Assembly (NCBI GenBank): GCA_014380615.1
Contig: JACMJM010000067.1
Location: 1-36,881 of the forward strand
Source of the DNA: Sphingobacteriaceae bacterium
GTDB taxonomy: Bacteria > Bacteroidota > Bacteroidia > Sphingobacteriales > Sphingobacteriaceae
Direction of reading: 5' to 3'
Length of the DNA stretch: 36,881 nucleotides
Within the stretch, counting starts at the first letter, position 1. Every line of letters begins with the position of its first letter. The translations under genes and the position numbers were made by a program. Shown piece after piece: positions 8,086 through 14,242 of the stretch. Below the pieces are notes generated by a model. The model was given only the letters and a program-made list of their open reading frames with translations. It had not been told where the DNA came from and did not search any database.

Positions 8086-8535
8086 TTATTTATACAGTTC
8101 AGGTAAGTAGTCTTCTTTAAAATTTCCTTCTTCATCACGCCAGTTGCGTAACCCCCAATACGTGTCTCTTTTTGAACCTGTTGGTGAGTAGTTAATCAGC
8201 ATTCCTTCTTTGCGTAAATAAGTGAGTTGTTGTGATAAATAGCTGTTAATATCAGGATCTGCTTCCTTCAACTTTTCTACTATTTCTCCAGAAGTCATTA
8301 CCCGATTATTATCACTTACGGTAGTGAATATCTTTGACCGCATACTTGTCCTACTTACATAAGCAGGTTTTTCTTGTTGATCTGGAACAACCAGTTCCTC
8401 CTGTTGAGGGACAGATGTAATATCAACTCCATCTGCTCCATTAACTATAATTCCTTTTAAGCCCAAGTAAAAGGTTCTTGCATCTGGAAATAGTTCGTAA
8501 AAAGCACTCTCCAATTGTTCTAAAGCTGTGACCAA
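8086..8535 (-). CDS. Transposon cargo: winged-helix-like protein, second of two paralogues
   Basis: 149 aa. The C-terminal half resembles a winged helix: MTSGEIVEKLKE, INSYLSQQLTYLRKEGMLI, then a wing NYSPTGSKRDTYWGL. The upstream gene shares this architecture. The start is probably TTG at 8535: there is no ATG in frame before residue ~65, a GGGAGG sits five bases upstream on the minus strand, and N-terminal homology to the paralogue (LESAFYELFPDARTFYLGLK versus IELAMFRLHPEVKPLYTVLK) extends to this point. The genes overlap by 16 bp. A DNA-binding role is inferred from fold-like pattern only. Confidence 0.65.
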   Translation of the reverse strand: MVTALEQLESAFYELFPDARTFYLGLKGIIVNGADGVDITSVPQQEELVVPDQQEKPAYVSRTSMRSKIFTTVSDNNRVMTSGEIVEKLKEADPDINSYLSQQLTYLRKEGMLINYSPTGSKRDTYWGLRNWRDEEGNFKEDYLPELYK

Positions 8536-8966
8536 AATAACCTCCCTGTCAATGATAAATCTTGATACCCTGGTTTAGGAAGTCCATTTGAATCCAACCA
8601 TATTGGTAAACCCCAATAATAATCTTTCCGAGAGCCTGAAGGTGAGTAATTAACCAGTATACCCTCTTTCTTCATTTGATTTAGAATGTAAGAGATACTG
8701 TAGTTCACAGTAACACCATTTGCATCAAGCTTTGCTTCAATCTCTTTCAGTTTAGCAAATCGGCAAATATCTTTTACAGCCTGTAGTATCTCAGGATTAA
8801 AATCTGAACTCTTTTGATGCCTGTTTGCTTTAGCTCGTTTTGTAGAATATTTTGCAAGCTTAATATCACCATTACTGATATGCTTTAAAACCGTGTAAAG
8901 TGGTTTAACCTCAGGATGGAGTCGGAACATAGCCAACTCGATCCTTCTTATAGAATTTATTTCCAT
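8520..8966 (-). CDS. Transposon cargo: winged-helix-like protein, first of two paralogues
   Basis: 148 aa from ATG at 8966. The N-terminal region (RRIELAMFRLHPEVKPLYTV) matches the downstream paralogue. A Lys/Arg-rich linker follows, then KEIEAKLDANGVTVNYSISY, ILNQMKKEGILVNYSPSGS and YYWGLPIWLDSNG, a winged-helix-like arrangement. The motif K-E-G-[IM]-L-[VI]-N-Y-S-P-[ST]-G-S is shared by both copies. The minus-strand promoter box TACTTTTG (8988-8995) lies about 22 bp upstream. Likely translationally coupled with the second copy; function unknown. Confidence 0.7.
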   Translation of the reverse strand: MEINSIRRIELAMFRLHPEVKPLYTVLKHISNGDIKLAKYSTKRAKANRHQKSSDFNPEILQAVKDICRFAKLKEIEAKLDANGVTVNYSISYILNQMKKEGILVNYSPSGSRKDYYWGLPIWLDSNGLPKPGYQDLSLTGRLFWSQL

Positions 8967-8987
8967 ATATTTTTATTTATGAGGCGG

Positions 8988-8995
8988 CAAAAGTA
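8988..8995 (-). promoter_or_regulatory. Bacteroidota -7 box for the winged-helix pair
   Basis: Minus-strand TACTTTTG fits TAnnTTTG and lies 22 bp before the ATG at 8966. No clear -33 element was found. Confidence 0.45.
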
Positions 8996-9166
8996 ATAAA
9001 GGAAATTATAAATTTAACTTTTAGTTAATGTTTTTATTTTAGATTTAAAAATAAAATCTTATATTATTGCTAGCGCACTGTATATCAGTATGTTATATTT
9101 TCCTTGCATGAAGAAGTAGTATATAGTAGAATAGAGACCTTATATTTACATTACATAAAATCAACC

Positions 9167-10066
9167 ATGATAAAACTTGAAGAGGATGCACAATTAAGAA
9201 ACTATTGCAACGAATGTTACAAGGAAACTAATCATAAAGTAGTTAGCATTCGAACCATTGAAGGAGATCATGAGTATAGGGTTGAGTCAAATTATATGAT
9301 TTTAAAGTGTTGTGGATGTGATAACTTATCTTATCGGACTGAAGTAAGAGACTATGAAGATATGAGAGAGGATGATAATGGTGAGTGGCAGCCACATTCA
9401 AATATCGAAACCTATCCACAATATATTCCTCGACATAGGGAAATTCAGACATTCTATCTACCTCGTCAGCTAAAAATTATATATAAAGAAGCTATTGATT
9501 GTTATGCAGCAGGTTGTTTAATATTAGCAGGAGCTGCGTTTCGTGCACTTATTGAAGCGATTTGCAAAGCGCATGATATTAAAGGTAGAGATTTACAGGC
9601 TCAAATAATTAATATGGTTAAAGCCAAACTAATAACCCAAAAAGAGGGAGCACGGATGCATGCTATTAGGTTTTTAGGTAATGATTCCATACATGAGTTA
9701 AAGAAGCCAAGTAAGGAAAGTCTTAAAATAGTTTTGAATATAATCGACCATCTACTAAATAATCTTTATATTATTGATAATGAAATAGCTGAAGAGAAAA
9801 TTGAAACCGTTATCTCGTCTTATAGCACATTTAGAGAACTTCTTGAAGATTTTCTGATCTTTAAGTTCGAAATAAATGATTCCTATTCAATAAGAGGATT
9901 CTTTGGAAAACTTCATAGAAGAATTCAAGAAAAGTTACCCGATTTCGAGGCTGAACTCAAGGCTGAAATTGCATCTGGTAAATTTGACTTCTTAAAGATA
10001 GATGCGATGAAACCAAAGCTAAAGGAGCAGACATATACATTAATAAAGAAACCAGATTTTAGATAA
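9167..10066 (+). CDS. Transposon cargo: zinc-ribbon and DUF4145 protein
   Basis: 299 aa from ATG at 9167; an in-frame TTG at 9104 is less likely. The N-terminal zinc-ribbon-like part has CNEC near residue 14 and CCGC near residue 51. The central DUF4145 region follows (about residues 110-215): LPRQLKIIYKEAIDCYAAG, AGAAFRALIEAICKA, then MHAIRFLGNDSIHELKKPS. The C-terminal part is helical. DUF4145 modules occur alone or fused to nuclease subunits and are often found near restriction or defence genes (established association), but their biochemical activity is not defined. It is the last gene before the right inverted repeat and the largest passenger besides the transposase. Confidence 0.8.
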   Translation: MIKLEEDAQLRNYCNECYKETNHKVVSIRTIEGDHEYRVESNYMILKCCGCDNLSYRTEVRDYEDMREDDNGEWQPHSNIETYPQYIPRHREIQTFYLPRQLKIIYKEAIDCYAAGCLILAGAAFRALIEAICKAHDIKGRDLQAQIINMVKAKLITQKEGARMHAIRFLGNDSIHELKKPSKESLKIVLNIIDHLLNNLYIIDNEIAEEKIETVISSYSTFRELLEDFLIFKFEINDSYSIRGFFGKLHRRIQEKLPDFEAELKAEIASGKFDFLKIDAMKPKLKEQTYTLIKKPDFR

Positions 10067-10103
10067 ACCAGTTTAAGGATTGTTGTGCAGGGTTCTCCTA
10101 CGA

Positions 10104-10193
10104 ACAAACTTGATTTTAATCCATTCTGATTTATACTTGTATTTGGGGGATTAGAATGAATTAGAATGCAGGTCACAATTCTATATAATCACC
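10104..10193 (-). repeat. Right terminal inverted repeat of the transposon
   Basis: Reverse complement of the left end, with the outer 27 bases identical. Read inward it contains ATTCTAATTCATTCTAAT, two ATTCTAAT blocks ten bases apart that may be transposase-binding sub-repeats. The left end keeps only the second block intact. Confidence 0.9.
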
Positions 10194-10201
10194 GAAATTT
10201 G
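10194..10201. repeat. Right 8-bp target site duplication GAAATTTG
   Basis: Identical to 3790-3797 and directly adjacent to the outer end of the right inverted repeat. Confidence 0.9.
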
Positions 10202-10365
10202 CTTTTGTGTTATTAATATCTTTCTTATTTTCATATGTATTCTTTTATCAAGAATACAGCCGTTATATTGGAGAATATAGAGACTTTAAATCCTTTTTGG
10301 CGTATGCTTTTTCTGGTATTAGTTTTTCTATTTTTTACGATACCGTTTTTAAGAAGGCAGCTTAA
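10202..10365 (+). pseudogene. 3' half of the membrane-protein gene split by the transposon
   Basis: Continuing the frame of 3596-3797 after removal of the element and one GAAATTTG, this part reads AFVLLISFLFSYVFFYQEYS, then RDFKSFLAYAFSGISFSIFY, ending FKKAA and TAA at 10363-10365. It has no start codon of its own. Joined, the two parts make a 366-bp frame (121 aa plus stop). A different plus frame at 10235-10423 is also open and hydrophobic, so the assignment rests mainly on the uninterrupted junction. Confidence 0.55.
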
Positions 10366-10503
10366 AAACTCATGTTGCATCCAAGGAAAGAGCTTAAAGG
10401 AAATAGATGATGACACATTATAAAACCCAAGGATGAATTATATTCCGATGCACGCTATTTACAAAGGAGTAGTTGGTTAAAGCCGATAGATGCCGTATTC
10501 ATA

Positions 10504-10530
10504 CAGATCGTAGCGAAACGCTACGATCTG
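10504..10530. other. Perfect 12-bp hairpin
   Basis: CAGATCGTAGCG and CGCTACGATCTG flank an AAA loop. No T-tract follows on either strand. It lies between the interrupted gene and the membrane-protein gene at 10617; it could be an RNA hairpin, a factor-binding palindrome or a small intergenic repeat. Confidence 0.6.
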
Positions 10531-10616
10531 GTTAACTGTTCTAGTTATTGACAACCAAATATTTGTATGACTATTCTCGAGTTGATATTCATCCGTTAAC
10601 GGCAGGCCATTTGGTT

Positions 10617-11030
10617 ATGAATAAGACTATTGTGTTTTTTATTATGCTTTTTCTCTATGCCGTGGTTTTGATGGTGTTATACGCAATTTTCTATTGGTTC
10701 AGTTCAGCGCCTAGTATGGGACTTGGTGAGTTTGTATTGGGAGGGATTCTTATGATATCATTGTTACAGCTATGGATAATAGCACCCGCAATGTTGCTGT
10801 ATTGGTGGGTTTTTGAAGAAAACATTGAACTTCTAAGAGCCCTTTCTGGTACAGTACGGACTGTATTAAAATATGAATATATAATGGTTGCCTCAGTAAT
10901 TTGCTCTTCAGTTTTTTATTCCGGAGAAGGGAGAAGCGAAATGTTAACCACAATACCATTTTATTTTATCGCAGGAGTGATCCTATTAATGGTTTATGAA
11001 AGATACTTTAAAGAAAGTAAAACAAGCTGA
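10617..11030 (+). CDS. Hypothetical four-helix membrane protein
   Basis: About 137 aa from the first ATG (10617); the open frame extends upstream to a TTG at 10548. Hydrophobic segments include VFFIMLFLYAVVLMVLYAIF, GEFVLGGILMISLLQLWII, LLYWWVF and TIPFYFIAGVILLMVY, giving about four membrane helices. The soluble linker EENIELLRALSG and the tail YERYFKESKTS are charged. No family recognised. It follows the transposon-interrupted membrane-protein gene on the same strand, so the two may once have been a pair. Confidence 0.6.
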   Translation: MNKTIVFFIMLFLYAVVLMVLYAIFYWFSSAPSMGLGEFVLGGILMISLLQLWIIAPAMLLYWWVFEENIELLRALSGTVRTVLKYEYIMVASVICSSVFYSGEGRSEMLTTIPFYFIAGVILLMVYERYFKESKTS

Positions 11031-11172
11031 TTAAACTCAAGTATGAATAAATCTACAAGCTCGTATGAAGTGATGCCAGGTTTACGCTTTAGCAATATGC
11101 AACACTAAAGAATTAATATAAAAAGGGTGTCTCTCGATTTAGCATAGTCGTATTTTGGCTCTGCTTAATCAT

Positions 11173-11448
11173 CTATTCATTAATCTGTAACAATCCTTCT
11201 GTTCTTAATATACCTATAACTCCTACCAGCACCCAAAAAACGTTCAACAGGGTATAGGCTTTATCCTTTTTTAGGATTGCACACCACGACAAGAGGATCG
11301 CATCGGCCGTATTAAAGGCCCAAACGAATAGAAAAGGACTTTTGGGCCCAAGCCAGCTAACCAAGGTAAAGCTTATGATGCGCATGATTACCCCCGTCAT
11401 TTCGAGCGGGCGGATGTGTTTTAGTATAAAATTATTTATTCTGTTCAT
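11173..11448 (-). CDS. Small hypothetical membrane protein
   Basis: 91 aa from ATG at 11448, with about three hydrophobic segments (VIMRIISFTLVSWLG, PFLFVWAFNTADAILLSWCAI, AYTLLNVFWVLVGVIGIL). The SWLG, FNTADA and NVFWVLVGVIG positions look like those of small conserved bacterial membrane proteins with a short hairpin topology. It lies 28 bp downstream of the formate/nitrite channel gene on the same strand and is probably co-transcribed with it. Function unknown. Confidence 0.7.
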   Translation of the reverse strand: MNRINNFILKHIRPLEMTGVIMRIISFTLVSWLGPKSPFLFVWAFNTADAILLSWCAILKKDKAYTLLNVFWVLVGVIGILRTEGLLQINE

Positions 11449-11476
11449 GGTTGGTCAGTAATAGGCGATCAGGAGT

Positions 11477-12262
11477 CTACAAGCTGTCATTACTGTCAAA
11501 ATTGTTGAGGTAATGATAAAAGGCCCCCATCATTATAGTTCCCCCTAAAATATTTCCCGCCGTTACCGGGATAAGGTTGTGCATAACTCCCTCCATTGAT
11601 ATCGTTCCCGGATGATCTAGCACAAGCGCGATAGCGAACGTACACATATTCGCTACGCTATGTTCGTATCCGGAGATGAAAAAGCAAAATACGAAAAGCA
11701 CCATGGTAAATAATTTTGGTCCGTCGCCTTTTAGGGCCATGGGGATGAAAAACGCCATACATACCAGCCAGTTACACAAAATAGCTCTGTAAAATAATTC
11801 GTCGGTCGGGAGTTGCATCTTGTGGCTTACTAAATTCAGTAAAAAACTATTAACGATGCTTTCTTTGTAAAGCCCTGTGCCCAAAATCAGGAGCGCGAAT
11901 AAACAGGCACCGAGGATGTTTCCGAGATAACTTAACAGCCACATTCGGATTACTTTGGGCCATTTAAGTTGCTTTTGCAAAGCCGCGTAGGTGAAATAAA
12001 ACGTGTTACCGGTAAACAAGTCGCCACCGCCGTAAGCAATAAGAATTATGGCAGCTCCAAAGGTAAATGCAGCCATGGGATAAGCGAAAGGGGAGTGTGT
12101 AAGATAAAAGTAGTTTCCCGTTTTAAATGCCACTATCACACCAAAGCCGATAAACATACTTGCCAGCATAGAACGCAACAGGAATCTGAGCTTACTGTAA
12201 TCGTATACTTTCTGTTTTTTTAGAGCCAGTTCCAGTACATGTTTCAATGTTTCTTTTTCCAT
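11477..12262 (-). CDS. Formate/nitrite transporter (FNT) family channel
   Basis: 261 aa, the usual FNT length, with about six membrane helices. Family signatures are present: GGGDLFTGN (residues 78-86), GYEHSVANM with the central-pore His201, and NLIPVTAGNILGG near the C-terminus. FNT proteins are pentameric inner-membrane channels for formate, nitrite, hydrosulfide or related monovalent anions; the substrate cannot be told from sequence here. First gene of a probable two-gene unit with the small membrane protein downstream. It is divergent from a structured region at 12294-12451. Confidence 0.92.
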   Translation of the reverse strand: MEKETLKHVLELALKKQKVYDYSKLRFLLRSMLASMFIGFGVIVAFKTGNYFYLTHSPFAYPMAAFTFGAAIILIAYGGGDLFTGNTFYFTYAALQKQLKWPKVIRMWLLSYLGNILGACLFALLILGTGLYKESIVNSFLLNLVSHKMQLPTDELFYRAILCNWLVCMAFFIPMALKGDGPKLFTMVLFVFCFFISGYEHSVANMCTFAIALVLDHPGTISMEGVMHNLIPVTAGNILGGTIMMGAFYHYLNNFDSNDSL

Positions 12263-12272
12263 GGGTCAAAGA

Positions 12273-12301
12273 TTGTTAAATTATTGAATTAATTATGTTT
12301 G
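12273..12301 (+). promoter_or_regulatory. Bacteroidota-type promoter reading away from the FNT gene
   Basis: TTG at 12273-12275, an 18-base spacer, then TATGTTTG (12294-12301), an exact match to TAnnTTTG. A transcript would start about 12304-12308, at the first arm of the CCGGGG stem. Confidence 0.55.
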
Positions 12302-12303
12302 TT

Positions 12304-12384
12304 GCCGGGGAATACAGTGAAATCGCTTTTAACTTTTTTAAGCCCCGGACTTGCCAAAAGTTCCAAACTTTTGGCAAGTTTTTT
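12304..12384 (+). ncRNA. Candidate small RNA or attenuator leader
   Basis: About 80 nt between the promoter box and a strong terminator. CCGGGG (12305-12310) can pair with CCCCGG (12343-12348), followed directly by the 14-bp terminator stem. In addition GAAATCGCTTTTAA (12319-12332) is exactly complementary to 12438-12451 downstream of the terminator, which would allow an alternative long-range fold. No family recognised. Either a stand-alone small RNA or a conditional leader of the gene at 12581 would fit. Confidence 0.35.
12349..12384 (+). terminator. Strong intrinsic terminator
   Basis: ACTTGCCAAAAGTT (12349-12362) pairs perfectly with AACTTTTGGCAAGT (12366-12379) across a three-base loop, followed by a run of T. 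No plus-strand coding gene ends upstream of it. Confidence 0.8.
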
Positions 12385-12580
12385 CGCGATTAATCCAATT
12401 TCGGAAGATGGATGTACAGTGTTAAAGCTTTATAATTTTAAAAGCGATTTCCCTACCTGGGAATAGAGATATTTTCTATTTCTCCTTTGGTTTACCGAAG
12501 TTTAGAAGGCTTTTATATCCCTTGTGAAAATTCTAAAAAAATTAACTCAGGAGCTTTTAAACAGCTATCTTAGTAGCAGC

Positions 12581-12895
12581 ATGAACCTTAAAAAAACCGC
12601 CCCGGTAATAGTAATATCACTTGCCTTTATATTGGGTACCCTATCACTTGATACTTCGATATCGTTGTCCGGGAAATTAGAACTCTTATCAGGGCTTGGT
12701 GCTTTCGAAGTATTTAAGTTAGGTGGAATATTACTTTTAATAGTTTTATTGCTCCGGTTTTTGCCCGCAGTAATTAGCCATTTCAAAACACCCGATCCTG
12801 AAGTTTCATCGCTTTCTCAAAGTGTTTTGCCTGAAAATTCGGTAAATGATGAAGCGGAACATGTTCAACTTAAAAGCACTGCCCAGGAAAACTAA
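12581..12895 (+). CDS. Hypothetical small membrane protein
   Basis: 104 aa from ATG at 12581; the frame is open from a GTG at 12524, which would add 19 mostly helical residues. Two hydrophobic segments (TAPVIVISLAFILGTLSL and VFKLGGILLLIVLLLRFLPAVI) are followed by an acidic, Ser/Glu-rich tail ending in STAQEN. No family recognised. The gene lies downstream of the structured region 12304-12451, which might control it. Confidence 0.6.
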   Translation: MNLKKTAPVIVISLAFILGTLSLDTSISLSGKLELLSGLGAFEVFKLGGILLLIVLLLRFLPAVISHFKTPDPEVSSLSQSVLPENSVNDEAEHVQLKSTAQEN

Positions 12896-12946
12896 GCGAT
12901 GGGCATGCCAAGCCCGATAAAGTTTATTTTTTTTAATTCTTCCTGC

Positions 12947-12954
12947 TATATTTG
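12947..12954 (+). promoter_or_regulatory. -7 promoter box upstream of the deacetylase gene
   Basis: TATATTTG matches TAnnTTTG and lies 79 bp before the ATG at 13034. The -33 region is T-rich with no clear TTTG. Confidence 0.45.
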
Positions 12955-13033
12955 AATATACCAAGGCATAGTTACGAACGTTTAATAACCGTGATAATGG
13001 TATCCACACACACATTTAAACACAATTTTATTT

Positions 13034-14116
13034 ATGATTCTCTCAGTGCGAAAAGTCATCATTCCGGTGCTTGCGATTTTTAATTTACTTTCAGTTTCCT
13101 GCTCTCAAAGTGGCGGCAAAGTCTCTTCCGATACAGATTCTCTCGCGGACCAGAATTCACGGACAGCGGTTTCAACAGTTGTTAAGGCTAAGGACATGAA
13201 CTTTACCGCAAATGAGCTTGGAAAGGTAATGGTTCTCGAATACCATTTGATCGGGTATCCGGAGGACCGTTGGAGAAGAACACCTGAAAATTTCCGAAAA
13301 GATCTTCAGATGCTTTACGATAATGATTTTTATCCGGTATCAGTATTAGACATAGCACGGGGTAATTTGAATGTTCCGGCAGGAAAAACACCTTTCGCAA
13401 TTACGTTGGATGATTCGAGTGCGGGGCAGTTCAGGTACCTGGAAAAAAACGGGCAACTGGTAATTGATCCGAATTGCGCTCTTGGAATTATGGAAGACTT
13501 CAGGAAGAAATATAAAGATTTCCCTATTACAGCTTCTTTCTATGTATTGCCCGCCATTAAACCAAAGCTTAGGCTTTTTGCACAGCCCGAGTATCAGAAA
13601 CAGAAATTAGAATGGCTGGTTAAAAACGGGTATGAAATCGGAAGCCATAACTGGTATCACTCTATGCTTTCGAAGTTGAGCGATGCGGAGGTGCAAAAGC
13701 ACCTTTCGATGTTTGTAAAAGAGATTAAAGCTTTTATTCCTGATTATGAAGTTAAAACCATGGCCTTACCACTGGGGATGCACGCTAAAAATCGGGTACT
13801 TGAGTCGAAAGGAGAGTTCGAGGGAACGAGATACAACCATCAGGCGGTGTTGCTGGTAGGTTCTGTAAGTTCGGTTTCGCCTTTTTCAAAAGATTTTAAT
13901 CCTCTGGCTATTCAGCGGGTGCAGGCTGGCGAGCATACCGAAAACCCGGAAACATTTATGAAAAGCCAGATAAAGCATAAAACCAGGTTTGTATCCGACG
14001 GCGATCCTAAATCAATTTCAGCTCCCGAAAAATTGAAAGATCAGTTAAAGCCCGGCCTGGATAAAAAGTTCAACATTAAGTGGGTTAAAGAAGAGGAGAA
14101 ATCAACGGAAAGTTGA
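13034..14116 (+). CDS. Lipoprotein polysaccharide deacetylase (NodB-type)
   Basis: 360 aa. A lipoprotein signal ends at Cys23 (LLSVSC), followed by a Ser/Asp-rich linker. The NodB-like catalytic domain has LEYHLIG (about 68-74), the metal-binding Asp pair in ITLDDS (Asp126-Asp127), and the H-x3-H motif in GSHNWYH (His205, His209). Proteins of this family remove N-acetyl groups from amino-sugar polymers such as peptidoglycan or exopolysaccharide using a divalent metal. The first motif reads LDDS rather than the usual FDDG, so substrate and activity may differ. The last ~60 residues are Lys-rich and not part of the core. Confidence 0.85.
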   Translation: MILSVRKVIIPVLAIFNLLSVSCSQSGGKVSSDTDSLADQNSRTAVSTVVKAKDMNFTANELGKVMVLEYHLIGYPEDRWRRTPENFRKDLQMLYDNDFYPVSVLDIARGNLNVPAGKTPFAITLDDSSAGQFRYLEKNGQLVIDPNCALGIMEDFRKKYKDFPITASFYVLPAIKPKLRLFAQPEYQKQKLEWLVKNGYEIGSHNWYHSMLSKLSDAEVQKHLSMFVKEIKAFIPDYEVKTMALPLGMHAKNRVLESKGEFEGTRYNHQAVLLVGSVSSVSPFSKDFNPLAIQRVQAGEHTENPETFMKSQIKHKTRFVSDGDPKSISAPEKLKDQLKPGLDKKFNIKWVKEEEKSTES

Positions 14117-14242
14117 TCGAACTTGTAATACTTCTGGGAGAACGCTTGTATAATCTCTAGCCTAATAGTATTAGTATTTACATGGAACATTTTAACGTAA
14201 AAACCAGTAAAAGCTAAAGCTATCAGGTTATTGAGAGGTTAA

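Larger units (their letters stand above)
3798..10193. mobile_element. IS1595-family (ISXO2-like) cargo transposon, 6396 bp
   Basis: Both ends begin GGTGATTATATAGAATTG and form imperfect inverted repeats of about 90 bp. Perfect 8-bp direct repeats (GAAATTTG) flank them. The interior holds a full-length IS1595-type DDE transposase (6983-7939, minus) plus about ten passenger genes in both orientations. The interior is visibly more AT-rich than the flanks. IS1595 elements are known to make 8-bp duplications, to have GG termini and sometimes to carry passengers. The intact repeats, intact transposase and matching duplication suggest a fairly recent insertion that is potentially still mobile. No integrase, resolvase or conjugation gene is present. 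Confidence 0.92.

Noticed and set aside
8086..8966. Frameshifted single gene instead of two winged-helix-like genes
   Set aside because: Both halves contain a full copy of the same domain order, so they are paralogues rather than two parts of one protein.
10235..10423. Separate 62-codon plus-strand gene
   Set aside because: It overlaps the restored frame of the transposon-split gene, which is open across the junction; kept only as an alternative.
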